Made by a program: the position numbers and the translations under genes
Assembly (NCBI GenBank): GCA_963810485.1
Contig: CAWENQ010000008.1
Coordinates: forward strand, 186,001-250,000
DNA length: 64,000 bases
DNA from: DATKFM01 sp963810485
GTDB lineage: Bacteria; Pseudomonadota; Alphaproteobacteria; Dongiales; Dongiaceae
Direction: 5' to 3'
In this document: positions 35,822-44,133 of the stretch, in pieces
Numbering within the stretch: the first letter of the stretch is position 1
How the letters are laid out: each line of letters begins with the position of its first letter
Notes under the pieces: model-generated
What the model saw: the letters and a program-made list of their open reading frames with translations, nothing else
Told to the model about the DNA's origin: nothing
The model's database searches: none

Positions 35822-36493
35822 ATGATGGCAATCGTCCAGGCTTTCACACGGGCTCAGCCGGCAGCCCCGCAACCCTCGGCCGGCGTGGAAGATCTGGCGT
35901 TCCGGCAATTGCTGGGCGAATCGGCCTGGCGCGGGCTGGCGCCGGCGATCCAGAACCGTTTCGGCGTCAAGCCGCTGCCGGGACAGGTGGTGGAATATGC
36001 GGGCTGGATGACGGCGGTGCGGGCGTCACCGGTCGGCCGGCTGTTCGGCCAACTCTGCCGGCTGATTGGTTCGCCGATCGCGCCATACACCGGCAATGAC
36101 GTTCCGATCTCGGTGTTCGTGCACCAAACGCCTGATGGAGATGGCGTGGTGTGGCGGCGCGAGTATTTCTTCCCCGGCCGCGGCAAGGTTACGGCGCGCT
36201 CGGTGAAGAAGGTGGATGGCGCCGACAGCCTGCTGGAATGCTTTGCCCGCCGCGTCACCATGCGCATGCGCGTTTTCGCCGAAGCCGGCAGCCTGCATTT
36301 CCTCAGCACCGGCTATTTCGTCTGCCTCGGCCGCTGGCGCCTGCCGATTCCGGCGCTGCTATCGCCAGGCCAGACCCATGTGATCCATGCCGACCGGGGC
36401 AATGGCCGTTTCAGCTTCACCATGACAGTGCGCCATCCGCTCTATGGCGAGACATTTTTCCAGGATGGCTGGTTCCACGCGAGGGAGCGCTAA
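35822..36493 (+). CDS. DUF4166 domain protein
   Basis: A 223-residue protein matching the DUF4166 family: AFRQLLGESAWRGLAPAIQNRF at the N-terminus, a VPISVFVHQTPDGDGVVWRREYFFPG core and a beta-rich C-terminal half (FVCLGRWRLPIPALLSPGQTHV, FTMTVRHPLYGETFFQDGWFH). The domain is often found alone or fused to NAD-dependent sugar epimerases/saccharopine-like proteins; its role is unknown. No signal peptide or TM helix seen. The perfect palindrome upstream suggests dedicated regulation. Confidence 0.82.
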   Translation: MMAIVQAFTRAQPAAPQPSAGVEDLAFRQLLGESAWRGLAPAIQNRFGVKPLPGQVVEYAGWMTAVRASPVGRLFGQLCRLIGSPIAPYTGNDVPISVFVHQTPDGDGVVWRREYFFPGRGKVTARSVKKVDGADSLLECFARRVTMRMRVFAEAGSLHFLSTGYFVCLGRWRLPIPALLSPGQTHVIHADRGNGRFSFTMTVRHPLYGETFFQDGWFHARER

Positions 36494-36582
36494 GCGCATG
36501 CAGGCGATCTTCCGCTAGCCCTTGCCGCCGCGGCATCTGCGTGCGACGAAACCGCTCCGGTCTTCTTGCAGGATTTCAGGAC

Positions 36583-38183
36583 ATGCGCGATTTTCAGCAG
36601 CCGCGGCGGTCCGCGGCCTTTGGCGCCAGCGGCATGGCGGCCACCTCCCATCCCGATGCGACCCTGGCGGCGCTGGAGATCCTGAAGCGCGGCGGCAACG
36701 CCATGGATGCGGCCATCGGCGCGGTGGCGCTGCTCGGCGTGGTGGAGCCCCACATGACGGGCATCGGCGGCGATTGCTTCGTGCTCTATGCCCCGGCGGG
36801 CGGAACCAAAGACGGCCCGGTCGTCGCCTTCAACGGCTCGGGCGCGGCGCCGGCGGCGGCCACGGCGGAGAAGCTGCGCGGCCTGGGCGTGACGGAGATC
36901 GGCGAGGACATGCCGCACGCCGTCACCATCCCCGGCGCGGTGGATGCCTGGTGCCGGTTGCATGGCGATCACGGGAAGCTGCCGCTGGAGCAGATCCTGG
37001 CGCCGGCGGTCGCAGCGGCGGAGAACGGCATGCTGCTGCATCCCCGTGTCGCCCGTGACTGGGCGCGCAGCGCCGACCGCCTGCGCGGCAGCGTCACGGC
37101 GCGGGATCTGTTCCTGCCCGGCGACGATGCACCGGCGGCGGGCGACCGGCACCGCCAGCCGCAGTTGGCGGCCACGCTGCGCCGCATCGGCAAGGAAGGC
37201 CGGGCGGCATTCTACGAAGGCGCTGTCGCGCGCGATATCGTCACGACTCTGCGCGCCGCCGGCGGCCTGCACACTGAGGAGGATTTCGCCGGACATCGCG
37301 GCGAGTATGTGACGCCGATCCGCACGACTTACCGCGGCGTCGATGTCTATGAATGTCCGCCCAACGGCCAGGGGCTGGCGGCGCTGATGATCCTGAACGG
37401 CCTCGCCGGGTTCGATATGGGCAGCGACCGGCTGCTGCCGGCCGACCGCATCCATCTGCTGGCCGAGGCGACGAAGCTGGCCTACGCGGTGCGCGATGCG
37501 CGCTTCGCCGATCCCCGGCAGGTGAAGGTGCCGGTGGACTGCTACCTGTCCGATAACTTCGCCAGGCGCATGCGGGATAGCATCAAGCTCGACCGCGCCG
37601 GTCCGGGCGTGCTGCTGCGGGAAACCGAGCATAAGGACACGGTCTATCTCTGCGTCGTCGATCGCGACGGCAATGCAGTGTCCTTCATCAATTCGCTGTT
37701 CGAGGTATTCGGCAGCACGATCTTCGCCCGGGAGTCGGGCGTGATGCTGCATAATCGTGGGCTCTCCTTCCGACTCGATCCCGGACATCCCAACTGCATC
37801 GCGCCCGGCAAGCGGCCGATGCACACCATCATTCCAGGCATGCTGGTGGAAGACGGCAAGGCGCTGGCGCCGTTCGGCGTCATGGGCGGGCATTACCAGG
37901 CGACGGGCCATGCCTGGGTGGTGCATCTGATGCTGGATCGCGGCCTCGATCCGCAGGCGGCCGTTGGAGGCGCCCCGCAGCTTTGCCCATGACGGCGTGC
38001 TGGCGCTGGAGACTACGCACACGCCAGCGCTGCTCGACGACCTGCGCGGCCGCGGCCACGACGCCCGCTGGACCGAGGGACCGATGGGCGGCGGCCAGAT
38101 CATACTGCATCGACCGGGAGCGCGGCGTGCTGATCGGCGGCTCCGACCCCCGCAAGGACGGCTGCGCGCTGGGGCTTTCGTAG
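36583..38183 (+). pseudogene. ggt: Gamma-glutamyltransferase, frameshifted twice near the C-terminus
   Basis: From ATG 36583 the gene encodes a complete Ntn-hydrolase large region: ATSHPDATLAALEILKRGGNAMDAAIGA, PHMTGIGGDCF, YECPPNGQGLAALMILNGL and the autoprocessing/nucleophile site with Thr353 (HKDTVYLCVVDRDGNAVSF). Near 37963 the frame moves (AAV then EAPRSFAHDG) and near 38105 it moves again (GGGQII then IDRERGVLIGGSDPRKDG). Each is repaired by removing one base. It would cleave gamma-glutamyl compounds such as glutathione. No clear signal peptide is seen at the chosen start. Confidence 0.82.
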
Positions 38184-38284
38184 CTGCTGAACAGTAGGGT
38201 TGCGGTGCTATTTGGCATGCTGCAAGTCTTTGTGCGCGCAGGAAAGCAAATAAGGTGCCGCAATGGGAGGCCGCATCGAGGATG

Positions 38285-38983
38285 TCAGACTGTGCGGCCC
38301 GCGGCGGCGCGGAAGGCCGGCCTGATGTGCGCGAACATGCTGCGGGCGTTCCAGGTTGGAAAGGCCCTTATTAGCGACGGCGGGCCGTCGAGTTGGATGC
38401 GGCCCTCGCCGGTGGCTTGGCCCCAGCTGAGCTGGCCGGCGTGCCATTTGACGAAGGCTTCGGCTTCCGCCGTGATGTAGAGGTCCTCCTCGAAGCCAGG
38501 GTATTTCTTGCAGATCTCGGTGTCTCCGAGCTCGATGAGCAGCCAATAGCGCTCACGGCGCGGCCGGCCGGTGAAGTCGAAACGGATGACGACGCGTCGA
38601 TCCGGGAGTCGGTCCCGGCGGAGCGCGTGGCACATCGACCACAGGGCGACAAAGGGGTCGAGGTTCTCGGGGGCGATCTCAAGCCAACGCGCACCCCACT
38701 CGCCGAGCGACTGGCAGACCGTGAAGAGCTCGAGGCCCGCGGACGTGAGCTTGTAGTGGTGCCCGCGCCCGTCGGGCTTAGGTGCCGACTCACGACACCG
38801 AGCCGTTCGAGCTGCTTGAGCCGCTGTGAGAGCATGGTACGGGAAGAGTCCGGGCGCGCCCTCCAGGACCTCGCTGAAGTTTCCGCAGCCAAGGTACAGG
38901 TTGCGGATGATCAGCGGTGTCCAGCGCTCGGCAAAGATCTCATCGCCCCGACCGATGGGACAGTATTGGCCGTACGTTCTCAC
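38285..38983 (-). pseudogene. HxlR-type regulator with C-terminal SCP2-like region, frameshifted
   Basis: From GTG 38983 the frame reads YGQYCPIGRGDEIFAERWTPLIIRNLYLGCGNFSEVLEG, a HxlR winged-helix start. The recognition part SRTMLSQRLKQLERLGVVSR is in another frame (about 38780-38860), and the original frame resumes at GRGHHYKLTSAGLELF. The two shifts compensate each other. The C-terminal half (ELGDTEICKKYPGFEEDLYITAEAEAFVKWHAGQ) resembles an SCP2-like ligand domain, a combination common in actinobacterial regulators. It is divergent from a broken FAD oxidase. Probably decaying imported DNA. Confidence 0.65.
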
Positions 38984-39092
38984 AACGGCGGCAGTGTTGC
39001 GCACCCGGCTTCGGTTGTGAAGTCCAGATTCTTGACTATACGGCCGCGGTCCGCGGTGGTCCGATGTGGCCTCTCGAATAGTGGAGGACACG

Positions 39093-39947
39093 ATGACGAC
39101 ACCGACATCACCGAAAGTCGGCCACGGGAGCAAGGAGCCAACCGTCGTGGGGATGACGGGTTCGAGGCCTGCAAATCAGCGCCGACCACGCCGACTACGA
39201 CATCGTCCGTGCAGTTTGGAACGGTGCCATAGACCGGCGCCGCACCTGATCGCCCGATGCATCGGGACCGCCGACGTGGTCGCGGCCGTGCACTTCGCCC
39301 GCGACCGTGATCTGGAGATCGCCATACGGGGCGGAGGCCATAACGTGGCGGGCACCGCCATTTGCGACGACGGGATTGGCATCGACCTCTCTGCAATGCG
39401 GGCCGTGCGGGTCGATCCCGCCAGCCGCAGGGCCTGGGTGCAGGGCGGCGCGCTGTGGGGGGATGTCGACCGCGAGACGCAGGCGCATGGTCTGGCCACC
39501 ACCGGCGGTATCGTGAGCCACACCGAAGTTGCCGGGCTGACCCTCGGCGGTGGTGTCGGCTGGCTGATGCGTAAGCACGGCCTCACGGTCGACAACCTCC
39601 TCGCCGCCGATGTCGTCACGGCCGACGGCGAGTTGCTGAGGGTGTCCGAGGACGAGCACCCCGACCTGTTCTGGGCGTTGCGGGGCGGCGGCGGCAACTT
39701 CGGCGTGGTCACCGCGTTCGAGTTCCGCCTCCACACCGTCGGGCCCACCGTCCTGGCCGGGCCCATCCTCTGGGACGCGACCGACGCCGGAGAGGTCCTC
39801 CGCTTCTACGGCGACTTTATCCGCGACGCTCCCGACGAACTCGGCACGGTCGTAAGGTTCGGCGCCACGCCGCCGCTACCAGCCATCCTCGCGAATATGC
39901 ACTGGCGTCCGGTCGTGAGCGTCGGAAGCTGCTACGCCGGGCCATAG
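39093..39947 (+). pseudogene. FAD-binding (berberine-bridge-like) oxidase remnant
   Basis: The N-terminal motif region ADYDIVRAVWNGAIDRR is in one frame. After a shift near 39240 it continues as PHLIARCIGTADVVAAVHFARD, IAIRGGGHNVAGTAICDDG, the VQGGALWGDVD segment, GLTLGGGVGWLMRKHGLTVDNL and LFWALRGGGGNFGVVT, the FAD-binding core of PCMH-type oxidases. The substrate domain breaks off at a stop after VGSCYAGP; only traces of the rest (VLRSLRASG-like) persist to about 40170. GGAGGACACG precedes the ATG. It is divergent from the broken HxlR gene, so both look like one dying imported unit. Confidence 0.65.
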
Positions 39948-40690
39948 TAGTCCCCGTACCAGGTGCTCCGCTCGCTTCGCGCATCTGGAATCCCGTCCTC
40001 GACCAGGTCGGAACCGGCCGTAAGGTTGGACGGAGCCCTATCGACCGTCGCAACGGTCCGAACGACCGAAGCCACCAACTTCGATCACATCGACGACGCT
40101 CTTCGGTGCTCGAGTCACGGATCGCCTCGCTGGTCCGGTCGGATGCGCGATGTTCGGATCCAAGTGCGGTGACCAAGAGGCCGTAGGGCGGGACGGCGTT
40201 GAATCCGGCTAGGGTGACGCAATAACCGCACCAGTGGCGGCCGAGGCCGGCTGACTGGAAGCTGGACGAGGCGGTTCCTTGGCGGCCCACGCAAGCCGCT
40301 CCGCGAAGGCGTCAGTCAATTTCCTGGCGGCGAAAGACCGACCGGGTCCGCGAGGCGTACGGCGACTGTCGACGACCGACTGTGGACGGCAGACGACGTA
40401 CGACCTCGAAACGCTTCCATCACGACCGAACATCCGCCCCGGCATTGTTACGCGCATGCGGTGGGGCCTCTAGGGCGTGTCCTCATTAACGCACAGGTCC
40501 GGGGGCACCGCAGAATCCGGTTGCGAGCGCTCGCCGGGCGGGATTTCAGAGTGCGACGACTCGCCGAGTACGCGTCGCAGGGGATGCTCAGCAAATGAGC
40601 ATCCCTACCGCGATCTTTCCACACTCAGATTGCTGCGCTTGCTTACGGCAGGGTGCCGTTAATGCGATCTGCTGTCGCTACAGAGGGCAG
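39948..40690. other. Decayed region, no intact gene
   Basis: These 743 bp hold short out-of-frame traces of the FAD oxidase C-terminus up to about 40170, then sequence without any ORF I can support. A perfect hairpin lies at 40581-40605 and the left 44-bp direct repeat begins at 40691. The style is that of a degraded junction between imported and resident DNA. Confidence 0.55.
40581..40605. terminator. Perfect hairpin downstream of the Mla-like operon
   Basis: Ten-base perfect arms, GGGATGCTCA and TGAGCATCCC, are separated by GCAAA. The site is about 130 nt past the last gene of the minus-strand operon. There is no clear T-run, so termination is possible but not certain. Confidence 0.4.
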
Positions 40691-40734
40691 CGTCAGCCAG
40701 CCCTAGCTGAACCCCGGCTCGTCGAAGCTGCGCA
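40691..40734. repeat. Left 44-bp direct repeat (copy of the amn 3' end)
   Basis: It matches 46775-46818 with 41 of 44 bases; the last 28 bases (40707-40734) are identical. It reproduces the last codons of amn on the minus strand, RSFDEPGF plus a TAG stop. The TPR lipoprotein stop codon begins at the very next base, 40735. It looks like one of two att-like ends of an inserted segment. Confidence 0.85.
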
Positions 40735-41610
40735 TCACTTGCCTTGATTGAGCCTCGCCAGCAGATCGTTGGCCGCCTCTCCCACCGGCATTCCCGGTGC
40801 GAGGTCGGCGGCTTGTCGCAGCCATAGGCGGGCCATCGCCAGGTCGTCTTGTGCCGCGGCGCTCTGGCCGGCCCGCCAGAAAAGTTCAGCGGCGGCATTC
40901 GTTTCGCCGCCACGGCTGGCGGCCTCGCCGCCGAGGGCCAGGACTCGCGCCAGCCCCCGATAATCGAGCGTTTCGCGGCGCAGCGCTTCCGCCCGTGCCG
41001 CATCCTGCTGTGCCGTGGCAAAATTGCCCCGCCGCAATGCGAGGCGTGCGGCCAATTCGGCCGCATCGGCCTGCAGGTCGGGGGTTGCCGCGGTCCGCAG
41101 CTTGCCGGCCGCGGTTGCAAGATCGCGTTCGTTGTTCCGTTCATCCGCAATGAGGCCTCGCAGGAAACTGGCGCGCGCAGAGGCCACGGGATCGGCGCCG
41201 GCTTCCGCTTGCGCTGCGACAGCGTCGGCTTCGGTGGAGGAGCCGGTGCGATAAAGCGCCGTCGCCTCCACGAGAAGCAGGGCCGGAAACGGCTTGGCAC
41301 CGCGGCGTTGCAGCTCTGTCCGAGTCGCCTGCGCCGCGGCGAGGGCACGGTCGGGCGCGTTGGCGTGCAGTTCGGCAACGGCGAGATTGTAGCCGAGGGT
41401 GCCGATCTGATCAGAATCGTCACGCGCCAGCGCCCGTTCCAACGCCGACCGGTATCTGGCGGCGGCCTCCTCCGGATGTTCCAGCTCGAAAGCGAGGTGC
41501 CCGGCAGCGGTGTCCCGTTCCAGTGTCTCATCGACAGGCGGCCCCGCCACTTCCGGCGCCGATCCGCCGCAAGCCGACAAGAACAACAGCAGGAGCAGCA
41601 AGCGCCTCAT
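40735..41610 (-). CDS. TPR-type lipoprotein, last gene of the Mla-like operon
   Basis: A 291-residue lipoprotein. The signal MRRLLLLLLFLSACGG has a clear lipobox (LSAC) at Cys14. The rest is helical and repeat-rich (RYRSALERALARDD, GYNLAVAELHANAPDRALAAAQATR, AELAARLALRRGNFATAQQDAARAEALRR), matching degenerate TPR units. A start at 41610 overlaps the TGA of the MCE gene (ATGA). It may act as an outer-membrane or periplasmic scaffold for the MCE protein. Its stop abuts the left direct repeat. Confidence 0.8.
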   Translation of the reverse strand: MRRLLLLLLFLSACGGSAPEVAGPPVDETLERDTAAGHLAFELEHPEEAAARYRSALERALARDDSDQIGTLGYNLAVAELHANAPDRALAAAQATRTELQRRGAKPFPALLLVEATALYRTGSSTEADAVAAQAEAGADPVASARASFLRGLIADERNNERDLATAAGKLRTAATPDLQADAAELAARLALRRGNFATAQQDAARAEALRRETLDYRGLARVLALGGEAASRGGETNAAAELFWRAGQSAAAQDDLAMARLWLRQAADLAPGMPVGEAANDLLARLNQGK

Positions 41611-42593
41611 GGCCGCACCTCTGTCGGCGACAGGCGATCCGATGCCGGCTCGGCTGCTTCGGGGCCGCCGCCGAACAGCCATGACTGCCGCAGCTGCGCG
41701 AGAACCTGTTCGAGCGCGCGCGCTGTCTGCTGTGTCTGAGTCAGCAGGCTCGGAAGGTTCTCTGATGCGTTCTCGATGTTGCGGGCAATCCGCGGCGTCC
41801 GCTCTGCCGCCCGCGATAAATTGCGCATCGAAGATTCCAACGACGTCAGCGCCCGGTCGGCGCGCCGCAACAGTTCGGGTACGCCGTCGTCCTGGGCGTT
41901 GACTGTATCCGCCAGCTCCTTGAAACCGCTGACCGCCGGCTCGAGTTGCGCGATGATCCGCCGGACATCCCCGGCTGCGGCCTGGGCTTCGGCTGCAGTC
42001 GCTTCCAGGTTCCGCACCAGTGATTCATCTGATAGCAGCCGCCCGATATTGCCCTCGCCCCGTTCCACTCGTTCCATGGTGACCGCAAGCGAATTCATGG
42101 CGCGTCCGGCATCGTCCAGAACCGGAAAGATCTTGGCGCGCATTTCATCGATCAAGGCGCCGACGGTCTCGGTCGGCGCGCGTTCCGTCTCGGCCTGAAT
42201 CACGGCATAGCTCCAGTCGAGCTCCGGTCCCGCGCCGCCCTGAATGTCGACATAGGCGGCGCCGGCAATGCCGAAGCGCCGGCGGATCACGGCCTTGCTG
42301 TCGCGGCGGATCGACGTGGTTGCCTGCTCGTCGATCTCAGCCTCCGCATGCATCTGCTTGCTGGGATCGATGACGATCCGGGTGATCCTGCCGGCCCTGG
42401 TGCCGAGCACCTCGACGTCGGCGCCCACCGACAGGCCGGCGACGCCGGACTCCGGCAGCAGGAGGTACAGCGTCGACACCGGCTTGAACCAGTCGCGCAG
42501 CACGCCTGCCTGCAGGGCTACGCCGAGGAACAGGATGACGCTCGCCACGACAACCACGCCGACCCATTCATCCATGTAGCGCGATCTGATCAT
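41607..42593 (-). CDS. MCE/MlaD-family lipid-binding protein
   Basis: A 328-residue protein with an N-terminal TM anchor (EWVGVVVVASVILFLGVALQAG, about 9-31). The MCE domain (about 38-120) contains YLLLPESGVAGLSVGADVEVLGTRAGRI and RFGIAGAAYVDIQGG. A long helical C-terminal part (about 140-310) includes several amphipathic stretches. It would form the periplasmic lipid tunnel or ring. Starts by overlapping the ABC-like gene stop (ATGA) and is coupled downstream to the TPR lipoprotein. Confidence 0.88.
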   Translation of the reverse strand: MIRSRYMDEWVGVVVVASVILFLGVALQAGVLRDWFKPVSTLYLLLPESGVAGLSVGADVEVLGTRAGRITRIVIDPSKQMHAEAEIDEQATTSIRRDSKAVIRRRFGIAGAAYVDIQGGAGPELDWSYAVIQAETERAPTETVGALIDEMRAKIFPVLDDAGRAMNSLAVTMERVERGEGNIGRLLSDESLVRNLEATAAEAQAAAGDVRRIIAQLEPAVSGFKELADTVNAQDDGVPELLRRADRALTSLESSMRNLSRAAERTPRIARNIENASENLPSLLTQTQQTARALEQVLAQLRQSWLFGGGPEAAEPASDRLSPTEVRP

Positions 42594-43288
42594 GCCGCCC
42601 GCCTTGCCGGTATCAGCCCGTACTCGCGCAGCCGGAGCCGATGCTTGACGGGAATCGAGCGGTCGCGCCACACCAGATCGCTGCTGCTCAACCAGATCGC
42701 CGCCGCGCCGTTCTGACGCGCCGATGTCAGGGCTTCCAGCAGCGGTACCATCAAATCGGCGAAACGGCCTTGCAGCGGACTCTCCAGCAGCAGCAGTGCA
42801 GGCTCGCCGAGGAAGGCCCGAATGCAGGCGGAGCGGGCGAGGTCCAACGTGGAGAGGTCGCGCGGGTTGCCAATCGGCAAGCCAGGGAGGCCGAAGCGGC
42901 AGGCCAGTTTCGCCGCCTCCTCGCGGACGTCGCCGAGGTCGCGCCTTGTATGATGCAACTGCGGAAGGAAGATATTGGTCGCGATGTCGACAAACTCGAT
43001 CCAGCCGCCTTCGGCGAAGACGCGGCCAATCCGCCCGCGGAGCGCCGTCGCATATTCGGGCGTCATTGCCGTCCAGTCGCAGCCGAGAAATGTGACGTTC
43101 CCCGCCGCCAGCTTGACCAAGCCGCAGCACAGGTCGGCAAAGCGCGCCGCGAGACGCGGGTCGTTGGTTTCGATAAGGGCAAGTTCCCCCGGCATGAGCC
43201 GCAGCGAAACCGGCGCCATTCCAGGTTCGTCAAGGTCACGCATCGGTACCGCATCCGACACGTCCAGGACGGGATTGGAGGATGCCAT
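42590..43288 (-). CDS. ABC-ATPase-like protein with all catalytic motifs lost
   Basis: A 232-residue protein in the position of MlaF. The fold pattern is kept (MPGELALIE strand, LGCDWTAMTPEYATALRGRIGRVF, RFGLPGLPIGNPRDLSTLDLARSACIRAFLGEPALLLLES). The Walker A segment reads LIETNDPRLAARF, with no GxxGxGK[ST]. The signature is DLSTL instead of LSGGQ. Walker B ends LLLLES, so the Asp-Glu pair is Glu169-Ser170, and the H-loop is SSSDL. ATP hydrolysis by the usual mechanism is unlikely. It lies 2 nt after the permease gene. Confidence 0.8.
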   Translation of the reverse strand: MASSNPVLDVSDAVPMRDLDEPGMAPVSLRLMPGELALIETNDPRLAARFADLCCGLVKLAAGNVTFLGCDWTAMTPEYATALRGRIGRVFAEGGWIEFVDIATNIFLPQLHHTRRDLGDVREEAAKLACRFGLPGLPIGNPRDLSTLDLARSACIRAFLGEPALLLLESPLQGRFADLMVPLLEALTSARQNGAAAIWLSSSDLVWRDRSIPVKHRLRLREYGLIPARRAA

Positions 43289-43290
43289 GG

Positions 43291-44133
43291 TCAGGCCACC
43301 AGGCTCAGCGCCAGGCTGGCGATCAGGATCAGCAGGACGCCGCGCATAAACCCGCGCGGCAGCAGGCTGGCGATGTCGTCGCTCGGGCTGGCCGTGAGGG
43401 CCGTAACGCAGGTGGTCAGGGCGACCAGCAATCCCATCACGATCAGCTTTGCCGGCACGATCACGAAATCGCGGACATGGAGCGCAAGAAGGACCCTGTC
43501 GAAAAACGACCAGATCGACATATTGACGGCATCCAGCAGGCTGCCGGCGATGAAACCGGCCACCAGTGTCGCCAGCAGGAACAGTATGCCCAGGGAAAAA
43601 GAAGCGATCGCGAAAGCACAAGCGCGCGGCAGGATAAGCAGATGGAAGGTGTCGAGACCCTGCGCTTCGAGCGCATGAACCTGTCCGCCAATGCCGAGCC
43701 TGCCGATCTCAGACAGGACGACCGTGCCGCTGCGGCCCAGCAGGATCAGGCCGATCAGGACAGGGGCGACCTCGCGCACCAGGATGGTCACCAGAATGGA
43801 CCCGATCAGCCCCTCTTGCCCAGCGGCGCCGAGCCAATAGAGCGCCTGATAGACCATCAGGAATCCAATCAACGCTGCGGTGACGAGAACGGTCGATAAG
43901 GCCCCGGCAATCGCCTGGCGCAAGGCCCGGCGGAATTCGAAGCGGACGGTGCGCCGCCAGGTGCCCGGCCAAGGCGCGGACCGCACAACGCCCCACGTCA
44001 ACGAAGCGAGAAACAGCATGAATTGGGCTCGTCCCCGTGTCTCCCGGCCGATGCCCGCCAGAAGGCGACGAACCCGTCCCTTAACGGAGGGCGTGGGAGA
44101 CGGCAGCGTCGCCACTACAGCCTGGTCGCTCAT
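43291..44133 (-). CDS. MlaE-family permease
   Basis: A 280-residue integral membrane protein with about five hydrophobic segments. The MlaE core is conserved: EVAPVLIGLILLGRSGTVVLSEIGRLGIGGQVHALEAQGLDTFHLLILPR, including the helix that docks to the ATPase. The N-terminal 60 residues are a cytoplasmic extension (SVKGRVRRLLAGIGRETRGRAQ). It starts at 44133, overlapping the cyclase-like gene stop (ATGA). The long ORF upstream in this frame is antisense shadow. Confidence 0.87.
   Translation of the reverse strand: MSDQAVVATLPSPTPSVKGRVRRLLAGIGRETRGRAQFMLFLASLTWGVVRSAPWPGTWRRTVRFEFRRALRQAIAGALSTVLVTAALIGFLMVYQALYWLGAAGQEGLIGSILVTILVREVAPVLIGLILLGRSGTVVLSEIGRLGIGGQVHALEAQGLDTFHLLILPRACAFAIASFSLGILFLLATLVAGFIAGSLLDAVNMSIWSFFDRVLLALHVRDFVIVPAKLIVMGLLVALTTCVTALTASPSDDIASLLPRGFMRGVLLILIASLALSLVA

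Noticed and set aside
38393..39232. Plus-strand open frame opposite the HxlR fragment
   Set aside because: The HxlR motifs are on the minus strand; this frame has no recognisable domain.
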